Below are positions 1 through 10,200 of a stretch of DNA of 64,000 bases, piece by piece. Each line of letters starts with the position of its first letter. Position 1 is the first letter of the stretch. A program made the position numbers and the translations under genes. Origin of the DNA: Flavobacteriales bacterium (GTDB lineage Bacteria > Bacteroidota > Bacteroidia > Flavobacteriales_E > Vicingaceae); assembly GCA_020635795.1 (NCBI GenBank), contig JACJZD010000001.1:381001-445000 (forward strand). Direction: 5' to 3'. The notes under the pieces were generated by a model. It made no database searches. It worked only from the letters and a program-made list of their open reading frames with translations, and had not been told where the DNA came from.

Positions 1-20
1 TTGAATCCCTTTCTTATTAT

Positions 21-2504
21 TTAGTTTTTTATGATTTTTATTGTTTTCAAATAGTTTTTCTTTTTTATTGAGATAAAGTATAAACCTGGATTATATGAAG
101 CCACGTTTATTATTATGTTATTCTCTCTCGACTTAAAAGAGTCAATTAATCTACCAAGATTATCAATAATATTTAATTCGATTTCTTCAAGTGTACTTAA
201 ATTAGTAATATTTAGATGAGTAGATACTGGGTTTGGATAGATTGACTCATTGAAAAGTTCAAAATCCTCAATTCCTACAGTTTGAATTTCTATTAATTTA
301 CCTATTGGTCTATTTCCATTATAAGCATTAAAATTATGTTTATTTATAAAGTTAGAGTTTGTTGGGTCAAACTCAAATATAACTCCAAATCCATACAAAC
401 CGCCTTTTGTAGTCATTCCATATAGTTTATTACCAGATAGAATTAAACTTCCAATGGGATATTTTCCGCTATTAATATCATCAAAATCAAATTTAATGGA
501 AATATTATTTGTCAATGTATCGAATTCGTAAATGGTTCCATAACCATTTAACCCTCCAGATGAAGCTATTCCATACAACTTTCCATTAACAGCTTTAACT
601 AATGCCCCAGATGGAGTGCCAGTTGTTAGCCAGTTAAAATCACCCTTTTTCGTTAATATTTCAGCATTTATATCATATTCAAATAAAACTCCATCTGTAT
701 TAATACCTCCAGAATTGGTAATTCCAAATAATTTGTTATTAAGTTCTATCAAACATCCGAACGGATAATCCCCAATACTATCTGATTTAAAGTCAACTTT
801 TTTTGTTAGAGTATTTGTGAAGGGGTTATATTGAAATAAAGTTCCAGCATTATAAATTCCCCCAGCAGATGCACAACCATAAATATTCCCATCAGACGCT
901 TCTAATAATGTGCTTTGTGAAAAATTTCCATGGTTATTTCTATCTATCTCAACCTTTTTAATATATGAATTTTGTATTATGTCATATTCAAAAATCACCC
1001 CACCTTCAGTTATACCTCCATATGATGTAGTACCATAAATTTTTCCATTTGTTGCTTGTATAAGACCAGATAAAGGAGTACGTTCTTGAGATATATCTCC
1101 AAAGTCATGTAGTTTAGTATAAACTCCATTTGTAAGGTTGATTCTGAATAAGGTGCCTAAATTATAAGTTCCTCCAGACGCAGTAACTCCATACATATTT
1201 CCATCATTTGCTTTTAACAAATGTTGTTGAGGGATACTTCCATCTTCTGCCCAATTTAAATTAATTTTCTTTACTGGAATCTGTGAAATAGTGTCAAATT
1301 CGAAAACTACACCATTAACAATGCCGCCACCTTGAGTTATACCGTATATTTTACCATTAGCCGATTGATGCAAACTGCCAAAAGGGTTGGTGCCAATGCT
1401 GTCTTGAAAATCTATTATTTTAGTTAAAGAATTTGTTATTGTATCAAATTCATACAAAATCCCAGTATTATTTACACCACCTTCAGTGGTCATTCCAAAA
1501 AAACTACCATTAGTTGTTTCTAATATTGTGCCACAAGGATTACTACCATTGGAGACGCCATTAAAATCTAATTTTTTTGTAATATTATTTGTCACATAGT
1601 CATAATCATATAACACTCCTAAATTATTATTTCCTCCAGATGAATTAATTCCTAAAATCTTTCCATTTCTTAATAGAGTTAAGCTACCTATATTATTATA
1701 ATTACTAATAGTTGAATTAAAATCTATTTTTTTAGTGTATGTATTATTTATATAATCATATTGATAAATTACTCCAAATAAATTAAGACCACCATATAAA
1801 GTGATTCCATATATTAATCCATTATTTACTTCAATATAATTTCCAAAAGGAATTGCACCCTCATTTAAATTTGTAAAATCATATTTCTTCTGAAAGGAAT
1901 TAGTTGTAATATCAAGTTCAAAAATTACTCCATAAGAATTTAATCCTCCACCACTAGTAACACCATATAATTTACCATTTGCAGCTTGGAATAACCCATT
2001 TTCAGGATTTTGGCCGTTTACTCCATCAAAATCAAAAAGTTTCAAAAATGTTTCCGTTGTTGGATTGTATTTAAAAATTATGCCTAGATTATTCGTTCCT
2101 CCTTTATAGGTCATTCCATAAAGATTACCATCAGAAGCATAAAGAAGGTTCCCATGTGGTGAATCACCACTTAAACTGTCAAATTCAAATTTTTTGGTAT
2201 AATCATTAGTTGAAGGATTATATTGAATTAATACCCCTTTGTTATATAGTCCACCACTACTTAACAAATTATAAAAATTCCCTGAAGGTGTTTCACAAAA
2301 TTTAGTGTATAAAGAACCAGCTCCTTCATACTTATGGAAAGACTTAATTACAGTATGATTTGAGCCATCATTGTCTGTCTTAAATATGGTTCCTGAATTA
2401 TATTCTCCTCCTAGTTCAGTTATACCCCATAGTTCTATATTTTGTGAATATAGATTATTTTCAAATAGAAAAAATAAAAGAAAATAGAATAAGTATCTGC
2501 TCAT
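21..2504 (-). CDS. Secreted GloVer-repeat protein with T9SS type A sorting domain
   Basis: An 827-residue protein with an N-terminal signal peptide ending near the SQN at residue 20. The body is about 14 tandem repeats of roughly 52 residues, each with a core like LYGxTxxGGxxxxGxIFEYD followed by a TKKxDF strand. This is the GloVer choice-of-anchor repeat. The last ~80 residues (from about IYPNPVSTHLNI) form a type A T9SS sorting domain, so the protein should cross the outer membrane through the type IX system and be anchored or released after PorU cleavage. It lies 17 bp downstream of the DUF3467 gene on the same strand. Fourteen repeats would fit two seven-bladed beta-propellers, but that is inference. 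The ligand or substrate is unknown. Confidence 0.85.
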   Translation of the reverse strand: MSRYLFYFLLFFLFENNLYSQNIELWGITELGGEYNSGTIFKTDNDGSNHTVIKSFHKYEGAGSLYTKFCETPSGNFYNLLSSGGLYNKGVLIQYNPSTNDYTKKFEFDSLSGDSPHGNLLYASDGNLYGMTYKGGTNNLGIIFKYNPTTETFLKLFDFDGVNGQNPENGLFQAANGKLYGVTSGGGLNSYGVIFELDITTNSFQKKYDFTNLNEGAIPFGNYIEVNNGLIYGITLYGGLNLFGVIYQYDYINNTYTKKIDFNSTISNYNNIGSLTLLRNGKILGINSSGGNNNLGVLYDYDYVTNNITKKLDFNGVSNGSNPCGTILETTNGSFFGMTTEGGVNNTGILYEFDTITNSLTKIIDFQDSIGTNPFGSLHQSANGKIYGITQGGGIVNGVVFEFDTISQIPVKKINLNWAEDGSIPQQHLLKANDGNMYGVTASGGTYNLGTLFRINLTNGVYTKLHDFGDISQERTPLSGLIQATNGKIYGTTSYGGITEGGVIFEYDIIQNSYIKKVEIDRNNHGNFSQSTLLEASDGNIYGCASAGGIYNAGTLFQYNPFTNTLTKKVDFKSDSIGDYPFGCLIELNNKLFGITNSGGINTDGVLFEYDINAEILTKKGDFNWLTTGTPSGALVKAVNGKLYGIASSGGLNGYGTIYEFDTLTNNISIKFDFDDINSGKYPIGSLILSGNKLYGMTTKGGLYGFGVIFEFDPTNSNFINKHNFNAYNGNRPIGKLIEIQTVGIEDFELFNESIYPNPVSTHLNITNLSTLEEIELNIIDNLGRLIDSFKSRENNIIINVASYNPGLYFISIKKKNYLKTIKIIKN

Positions 2505-2521
2505 TTAATGAAGAAAATTTT

Positions 2522-2833
2522 CTAAGCCTCAGCTGTTGGTCCTCCAAAGTTTAGTGGAATACCACCAGCTTCAATGTCTTTAACTTTACCGTGTTTGCTT
2601 TCAAATTTTTGTATGTTGTCTTGTAAAGCATTTAACAAACGTTTTGCATGCTCTGGAGTCATTAAAATTCTCGATTTTACTTTTGCTTTAGGTACACCTG
2701 GCATAACTCTTATAAAGTCAATTACAAATTCAGAATTGGAATGGCTTATTATAGCAAGGTTAGAATACGTTCCTTCTGCTATCTCTTCAGTTAGTTCTAT
2801 GTTTAACTGATTTTCGTTTTGGTTTTCGTTCAT
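2522..2833 (-). CDS. DUF3467 domain-containing protein
   Basis: A 103-residue soluble protein of the DUF3467 family, which is common in Bacteroidota. The acidic, Asn/Gln-rich N-terminus is followed by the family core (residues ~25-85) with the phrases SNLAIISHSNSEFVIDF and LMTPEHAKRLLNAL. No signal peptide or membrane segment is visible. It follows rpoC after a 105-bp gap that holds an unusual inverted array of heptamers, and it precedes the GloVer-repeat gene. Its molecular function is not established. Its position just after rpoC suggests co-transcription with the RNA polymerase genes, which is inference. Confidence 0.85.
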   Translation of the reverse strand: MNENQNENQLNIELTEEIAEGTYSNLAIISHSNSEFVIDFIRVMPGVPKAKVKSRILMTPEHAKRLLNALQDNIQKFESKHGKVKDIEAGGIPLNFGGPTAEA

Positions 2834-2849
2834 GTTTTATAGTTTATAA

Positions 2850-2933
2850 AGTTAGAAGTCCGAAGACAGAAGTCAGAAGTAACTCTAATCTCTCGCCTTC
2901 GGACTTCGGTCTTTGGTCTTCCGACTTCCAGCT
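2850..2933. repeat. Inverted pair of degenerate 7-bp repeat arrays (large hairpin)
   Basis: The plus strand reads as consecutive heptamers GTTAGAA, GTCCGAA, GACAGAA, GTCAGAA. The other half, read on the minus strand, gives GGAAGTC, GGAAGAC, CAAAGAC, CGAAGTC, CGAAGGC. The two halves are largely complementary and would fold into a long imperfect hairpin around 2881-2894. It sits in the rpoC-to-DUF3467 gap. It could act as a terminator, a processing site or an mRNA 3' stabiliser for rpoC. No clean T-tract follows it, so a simple intrinsic terminator is not the best reading. Confidence 0.7.
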
Positions 2934-2938
2934 TTTAT

Positions 2939-5900
2939 TTAATCTTCAATGATTACTTCTTTTTTAGCAGCTAAAAGTTGGTTGTAATCTTCTTTGTTAC
3001 CAACTACGATGTCTTTAAATTCACGTAGTCCAGTACCAGCAGGTATTAATTTACCTACAATTACATTTTCTTTTAATCCTAACAAGTCGTCAACTTTTCC
3101 TCTTACTGCAGCTTCATTTAAAACTTTAGTAGTTTCTTGGAACGATGCAGCTGAGATAAAGCTATCAGTTTGTAACGATGCTCTAGTAATACCTTGAATA
3201 ATAGCGCTTGAAGTAGCAGGAACAGCTTGTCTTGCAACAACCACTTGTTTATCCATACGTTTCAATTTAGAGTTTTCGTCTCTTAACTGACGCATTGATA
3301 AAATTTGTCCTTGTTTTAATACTTCAGAATCGCCTTTATCAGTAACAATCATTTTATCATAAATCCAATCGTTTTCAGTCATAAAATCTAACTTGTTAAC
3401 GATAGAGTTTTCTAAGAATGAAGTATCACCTTGATCAACAATCAATACTTTTCTCATCATCTGTCTAACGATAACCTCAAAATGTTTGTCGTTAATTTTT
3501 ACACCTTGTAAACGGTAAACTTCTTGTACCTCATTTACAATGTATTCTTGAACTGCAGTAGGTCCTTTAATTGCAAGAATATCAGATGGAGTAATTGAGC
3601 CCTCAGATAATGGAGAACCAGCTTTTACGAAATCATTTTCTTGAACCAAAATGTGTTTAGATAAGTTAACTAAATACTTAGCAACTTGTCCGCTTTTCGA
3701 TTCAATAATAATTTCTCGGTTACCTCTTTTTATTTTACCGAACGATACAATACCATCAATTTCAGTAACAACTGCAGGGTTTGAAGGATTTCTCGCTTCA
3801 AATAACTCGGTTACTCTTGGTAAACCACCTGTAATATCTGATGTAGAACCAGAAACTCTAGGGATTTTTACTAAGATATCACCACCATTAACTTTATCAC
3901 CTTCGTTTACAACGATGTGAGAGCCTACTGGTAAGTTGTAAGTTCTTAAAACTTCTTTCTTGCTGTTAACAACAGTAAGTACAGGAATTTTCTTTTTGTC
4001 TTTAATTTCTGAAATTACTTTTTCAGTAAATCCAGTTTGCTCATCCGATTCTTCTTTATAAGTAACACCTAATTCAAAGTTTTCGAAAGCAACAATACCA
4101 TCAACCTCTGTTAAGATAACGGCATTATACGGATCCCATTCACAAATTTTGGTTCCTTTGGTAATTTTGTCGCCATCAGCAACAAATATTTGAGAACCGT
4201 AAGGAATGTTGTTTGTAGTTAACACTACTCCTGTTTTGCTATCAACAATTTTCATCTCAGCAGAACGACCTATTACATAAGTTTCTGAACCTGATTTTGA
4301 TTTTTTGTCGATAGTTCTTAGTTCTTCAATTTCAACTTTACCATCGTATTTTGCAACAATATTGTTTTCTCCTGTAATTTTCGAAGCGGTACCACCAATG
4401 TGGAAAGTTCTAAGTGTTAACTGTGTACCTGGCTCACCAATTGATTGAGCAGCAATTACACCAACAGCTTCACCTTTTTGAACCATTCTACCAGTAGCTA
4501 AGTTACGTCCGTAACATTTAGCACAAACACCTCTTTTTAATTCACAAGTTAATACTGAACGAATTTCTACTTCATCAATATCAGCATCAACAATAGCTTG
4601 AGCAATATCTTCAGTGATTAATTCACCAGATTCAACAATTACTTCATCTGTTTTTGGATGTTGTATATCATGAACACTTGTTCTACCAATAATTCTATCA
4701 AATAAAGTTTCTACAACTTCGTCGTTATTCATTAATGCAGAAGCCATTAAACCTCTTAAAGTACCACAATCTGGGTCAGTAATAACCACATCTTGAGCAA
4801 CATCAACCAATCTTCTAGTTAAGTAACCAGCATCAGCAGTTTTAAGAGCTGTATCCGCTAAACCTTTACGAGCACCGTGAGTAGAAATAAAGTACTCCAA
4901 TACCGATAAACCTTCTTTAAAGTTTGCAAGAATTGGATTTTCGATAATTTCTTGACCTGTAGAACCAGATTTTTGTGGTTTAGCCATCAAACCTCTCATA
5001 CCAGATAACTGACGAATTTGCTCTTTCGAACCCCTTGCACCAGAGTCAAACATCATGTAGATAGAGTTAAAACCTTGATTGTCGGTTTTTAATCTAGTCA
5101 TTAATGTGTTTGTTAATCTTGTATTGGTGTGTGTCCAGATATCAATAATTTGATTGTAACGCTCATTGTTAGTAATGAAACCCATGTTATAGTTGTTCAT
5201 TACCTCTTCAACTTGAGCATTAGCATCGGCAATCATGGTTTCTTTCTCTGCTGGAATGATAATATCATCTAAGTTAAATGATAAACCACCTTTAAATGCC
5301 ATGTTGTAACCCAACGTTTTAATATCATCTAAGAATTGAACAGTTCTTGAAGTACCACTAATTTTTAAGATTTTACCAATGATATCTCTTAACGATTTTT
5401 TTGTTAAAAGTTCGTTGATATAACCTACTTCTTGTGGAACCATTTGATTGAAAATAACTCTACCTACAGTAGTGTCAATAATTTTGTCAACCAATTTACC
5501 GTTTTCAATATCTTTAGTTCTTACTTTGATACAAGCATGTAAATCTGCTTTTCCTTCGTTGTTAGCAATAATTACTTCTTCCGGAGAATAGAATGTTTTG
5601 CCTTCACCTCTTACTACTTCATCCTTAGTTGTTCTTCTTTCTTTCGAAATGTAATATAGTCCTAAAACCATATCCTGAGATGGAAGTGTAACCGGAGTAC
5701 CGTTAGCTGGATTTAAGATGTTGTGTGAAGCCAACATTAATAATTGAGCTTCTAAAATTGCTGCGTTACCTAATGGTAAGTGAACAGCCATTTGGTCACC
5801 ATCAAAATCCGCGTTAAAAGCGGTACACACTAATGGGTGTAAACGAATAGCTTTTCCTTCAATTAATTTTGGTTGGAAAGCTTGAATACCTAAACGGTGT

Positions 5901-7237
5901 AGAGTAGGAGCACGGTTAAGTAATACTGGGTGTCCTTTCAATACATTTTCTAAAATATCCCAAACTACAGGCTCTTTTTTGTCTACAATTTTCTTTGCAG
6001 ATTTTACTGTTTTTACAACACCTCTTTCAATTAATTTTCTAATAATGAATGGTTTGTAAAGCTCAGCGGCCATATCTTTTGGAATACCACATTCGTGTAA
6101 TTTCAAATCTGGTCCAACAACAATTACCGAACGTGCAGAATAATCAACACGCTTACCCAATAAGTTTTGACGGAAACGTCCAGATTTACCTTTTAAACTA
6201 TCAGAAAGTGATTTTAAAGCTCTGTTTGCATCAGTTTTAACTGCACTAGATTTTCTAGAGTTGTCAAACAATGCATCAACAGATTCTTGCAACATACGTT
6301 TCTCATTACGTAAAATTACATCTGGAGCTTTAATTTCAATTAATCTTTTTAAACGGTTATTTCTAATAATAACTCTTCTGTAAAGGTCATTTAAATCAGA
6401 TGTTGCAAATCTACCACCATCTAAAGGTACTAATGGTCTTAATTCTGGTGGAATAACAGGAACAACTCGAACAATCATCCATTCAGGTCTGTTTTCGATA
6501 TTTTCGTTAGCAGATCTAAATGCTTCAACAACTTGAAGTCTTTTTAAAGCTTCATTTTTTCTTTGTTGAGATGTTTCTGTATTTGCTTGATGTCTTAAGT
6601 CATAAGATAAACTATCTAAATCTAAACGTTTTAGTAATTCATATAATGCTTCAGCACCCATTTTAGCTATAAACTTATTTGGGTCGTTATCATCAAGGTA
6701 TTGGTTTTCTTTTGGAAGAGTATCTAATATATCTAAGTATTCTTCTTCAGATAAAAAGTCAAGATATTGTACTGGGTCTCCTTCAGCATTAATGGCTGAA
6801 GCAGCGTTAATTACAACATATCTTTCATAATAAATGATGGTATCAAGTTTCTTAGTAGGTAAACCTAAAAGGTATCCAATTTTGTTTGGTAATGATTTAA
6901 AATACCAGATGTGAGCAACAGGAACAACCAAATTAATGTGTCCCATTCTTTCTCTACGTACTTTTTTCTCAGTTACTTCAACACCACATCTATCACATAT
7001 AATTCCTTTATATCTGATTCTTTTGTATTTACCGCAGTGACATTCCCAGTCTTTTACAGGTCCAAAAATTCTTTCGCAAAATAAACCATCTCTTTCTGGT
7101 TTATAAGTTCTATAGTTAATGGTTTCAGGTTTTAATACTTCTCCACTTGATCTTTCTAAGATTAGTTCTGGAGAAGATAAACTGATGGTAATTCTTGAGA
7201 AATTACTGTCGGTATTATTATCGTGCTTAAAAGCCAT
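2939..7237 (-). CDS. rpoC: DNA-directed RNA polymerase subunit beta'
   Basis: The full-length beta' subunit (1432 residues) of RNA polymerase. The N-terminal zinc-binding site has C66, C68, C81 and C84. The catalytic magnesium loop NADFDGD lies at residues 475-481. The second zinc site (CELKRGVCAKCYG) and the conserved GEPGTQLTLRTFH segment are present. It follows rpoB after 30 bp in the usual bacterial rpoBC order. No truncation or frameshift is seen. It is presumably expressed from the upstream tRNA-tuf-secE-nusG-ribosomal protein transcript and from any internal promoters. Confidence 0.99.
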   Translation of the reverse strand: MAFKHDNNTDSNFSRITISLSSPELILERSSGEVLKPETINYRTYKPERDGLFCERIFGPVKDWECHCGKYKRIRYKGIICDRCGVEVTEKKVRRERMGHINLVVPVAHIWYFKSLPNKIGYLLGLPTKKLDTIIYYERYVVINAASAINAEGDPVQYLDFLSEEEYLDILDTLPKENQYLDDNDPNKFIAKMGAEALYELLKRLDLDSLSYDLRHQANTETSQQRKNEALKRLQVVEAFRSANENIENRPEWMIVRVVPVIPPELRPLVPLDGGRFATSDLNDLYRRVIIRNNRLKRLIEIKAPDVILRNEKRMLQESVDALFDNSRKSSAVKTDANRALKSLSDSLKGKSGRFRQNLLGKRVDYSARSVIVVGPDLKLHECGIPKDMAAELYKPFIIRKLIERGVVKTVKSAKKIVDKKEPVVWDILENVLKGHPVLLNRAPTLHRLGIQAFQPKLIEGKAIRLHPLVCTAFNADFDGDQMAVHLPLGNAAILEAQLLMLASHNILNPANGTPVTLPSQDMVLGLYYISKERRTTKDEVVRGEGKTFYSPEEVIIANNEGKADLHACIKVRTKDIENGKLVDKIIDTTVGRVIFNQMVPQEVGYINELLTKKSLRDIIGKILKISGTSRTVQFLDDIKTLGYNMAFKGGLSFNLDDIIIPAEKETMIADANAQVEEVMNNYNMGFITNNERYNQIIDIWTHTNTRLTNTLMTRLKTDNQGFNSIYMMFDSGARGSKEQIRQLSGMRGLMAKPQKSGSTGQEIIENPILANFKEGLSVLEYFISTHGARKGLADTALKTADAGYLTRRLVDVAQDVVITDPDCGTLRGLMASALMNNDEVVETLFDRIIGRTSVHDIQHPKTDEVIVESGELITEDIAQAIVDADIDEVEIRSVLTCELKRGVCAKCYGRNLATGRMVQKGEAVGVIAAQSIGEPGTQLTLRTFHIGGTASKITGENNIVAKYDGKVEIEELRTIDKKSKSGSETYVIGRSAEMKIVDSKTGVVLTTNNIPYGSQIFVADGDKITKGTKICEWDPYNAVILTEVDGIVAFENFELGVTYKEESDEQTGFTEKVISEIKDKKKIPVLTVVNSKKEVLRTYNLPVGSHIVVNEGDKVNGGDILVKIPRVSGSTSDITGGLPRVTELFEARNPSNPAVVTEIDGIVSFGKIKRGNREIIIESKSGQVAKYLVNLSKHILVQENDFVKAGSPLSEGSITPSDILAIKGPTAVQEYIVNEVQEVYRLQGVKINDKHFEVIVRQMMRKVLIVDQGDTSFLENSIVNKLDFMTENDWIYDKMIVTDKGDSEVLKQGQILSMRQLRDENSKLKRMDKQVVVARQAVPATSSAIIQGITRASLQTDSFISAASFQETTKVLNEAAVRGKVDDLLGLKENVIVGKLIPAGTGLREFKDIVVGNKEDYNQLLAAKKEVIIED

Positions 7238-7267
7238 ATTATTAAGGTATTAGAGTGTTATTATTAA

Positions 7268-10200
7268 TTAATCAAAAGCTATGTTTAGAGATAAACCTCT
7301 TAACTCGTGTAACAATACGTTAAACGATTCCGGAATACCTGGAGTAGGCATTGGATCTCCTTTAACAATTGCTTCGTAAGCTTTTGCTCTTCCTTTTACA
7401 TCATCAGATTTAATAGTTAAGATTTCTTGTAGGATGTTAGCAGCTCCAAATGCTTCAAGAGCCCAAACCTCCATCTCTCCAAATCTTTGACCACCAAACT
7501 GTGCCTTACCACCAAGTGGTTGTTGTGTAATTAACGAGTATGGTCCGATAGAACGTGCGTGCATCTTATCATCAATTAAGTGACCAAGTTTTAACATATA
7601 AATTACACCAACAGTAGCTGTTTGGTCAAATCTTTCACCAGTACCTCCATCATATAAGTATGTTTTACCATATTGTGGGATACCTGCTTTGATACAATAT
7701 TCATTGATTTCTTCAACTGATGCACCATCAAAAATTGGTGTTGCAAATTTTTGACCTAGTTTTTGACCAGCCCATCCTAATACAGTTTCGTAAACCTGAC
7801 CTAAGTTCATCCTAGAAGGTACACCAAGTGGATTTAAAACGATATCTACTGGAGTTCCATCTTCTAAGTAAGGCATGTCTTCTTCTCTAACAATGTTAGC
7901 AACAATACCTTTGTTACCGTGACGACCAGCCATTTTATCACCAACTTTTAGTTTTCTCTTTTTAGCCAAGTATACTTTTGCTAATTTGATAATACCTGCT
8001 GGTAATTCATCTCCAACTGATAAAGCATATTTTTTTCTTTTATTAACACCAAGAATTTCGTTTGCTCTAATGTTGTAGTTGTTTAACAACGCTTTTACAA
8101 GGTCGTTAATTTCGTCGCTTGTTGTCCAGTTTTTAGAATCGATAAAACTATAATCGTTTATTTTTTCTAAAATTTTGATAGTGAATTTTGTTCCTTTTGG
8201 TACAATTTCTTCGCTATAGTAGTTTACTACACCTTGAGAAGTTTTACCGTTAACGATAGTATAAAGTTTGTCAATTAATTCCTTTTTAAGGTCTGACATT
8301 TCTTTGTTAAACTCATCATCAATTTGAGAAATAATATTTTTCTCATCAGCTCTGGTCTTTCTGTCTTTAATTGCTTTTTCGAAAAGTTTTTTCTCGATAA
8401 CAACACCTTTAACCGAAGGTCTGATTTTTAACGAAGCATCTTTAACATCACCTGCTTTATCACCAAAGATTGCTCTCAACAATTTTTCTTCAGGTGTTGG
8501 GTCGGTTTCACCTTTTGGAGTGATTTTACCAATTATAATATCGCCTTCTTTTACTTCAGCACCAATTCTAATGATACCGTTTTCATCTAAATCTTTAGTA
8601 GCTTCTTCACTTACGTTTGGTATGTCAGCTGTTAATTCCTCTAAACCACGTTTAGTGTCTCTAACTTCTAATGAAAATTCTTCGATATGAATTGAAGTAA
8701 AGATATCATCTTTTACTACTTTTTCAGAGATTACGATAGCATCCTCAAAGTTATAACCTTTCCAAGGCATGAATGCAACTTTTAAGTTTCTACCTAAAGC
8801 TAACTCACCGTCTTGTGTAGCATAACCTTCACAAAGTACTTCACCTTTCTTAACTCGTTGTCCTTTTTTAACAATAGGAGTTAAGTTGATACAAGTATTT
8901 TGATTGGTTTTTTTGAATGTTGCTAATTGATATGATTTAACATCACCATCAAAGCTAACTAATTTTTCTTCTTCCGTTTTATCGTAACGAATAGAAATGG
9001 TATCAGCATCAACGTATTCAACAACACCGTCAGCTTCTGCATTAACTAATACTCTTGAATCTTCAGCAACACGTCCTTCCAAGCCTGTTCCAACAATAGG
9101 AGCTTCAGCTCTCATCAATGGTACTGCTTGACGCATCATGTTCGATCCCATCAAGGCACGGTTAGCATCATCATTTTCTAAGAAAGGAATTAACGATGCT
9201 GCAATAGAAGCAATTTGGTTAGGAGCAACGTCCATTAAATGGATGTTTTCTGGCTCTGTAACAGGGAAATCACCTTCTAATCTAGATTTAACTCTATCAG
9301 CTTGGAAAACTCCTTTGTCATCAATAACCGCATTTGCTTGTGCAATAATTTTTTTCTCTTCTTCTTCAGCACTTAAGTAAATCACATCATCATTTAATGC
9401 AACTTTACTGTCAACTACTTTACGATAAGGAGTTTCAATAAATCCTAATTTGTTCACTTTTGCATAAACACAAAGTGAAGAAATCAAACCAATGTTTGGT
9501 CCCTCAGGAGTTTCAATTGGACAAAGTCTACCGTAGTGAGTGTAGTGAACGTCACGTACCTCAAAACCAGCTCTCTCTCTTGATAAACCACCTGGTCCTA
9601 ATGCAGATAATCTTCTTTTGTGAGTAATCTCTGATAATGGATTGGTTTGATCCATAAATTGAGATAATTGATTCGTTCCGAAGAATGAATTAATTACAGA
9701 AGAAAGTGTTTTAGCATTAATTAAGTCAGAAGGAGTAAATACCTCATTATCTCTAACGTTCATTCTTTCTCTAATGGTTCTAGCCATTCTAGAAAGACCA
9801 ACACCAAATTGGTTGTGTAATTGCTCACCAACCGTTCTTACTCTTCTATTACTTAAGTGGTCAATATCATCAACTATTGTTTTAGAGTTAATTAACTCAA
9901 TTAAATATTTAATGATAGAAATAATATCTTCTCTAGAAAGTGTTCTTACGTTCTCATCAATATTTAAACCTAATTTTTTATTGATTCTGAAACGACCAAC
10001 TTCACCTAAATCATATCTAGTTTCAGAGAAGAACAATTTGTCAATTACACCTCTTGCAGTCTCAACATCTGGTGGTTCTGCATTTCTCAATTGACGATAA
10101 ATGTGTTCAACCGCTTCTTTCTCAGAGTTAGAAGGGTCTTTTTGTAAAGTGTTATATATAATGGCAAAATCTGCCGAGTTAACGTCTTCTTTATGTAAAA

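Noticed and set aside
2574..2810. Open frame on the plus strand opposite the DUF3467 gene
   Set aside because: Lies wholly antisense to a clear family member, has no family similarity and no promoter box.
2850..2933. CRISPR array
   Set aside because: The repeats are contiguous 7-bp units with no unique spacers, and no cas genes are in the window.
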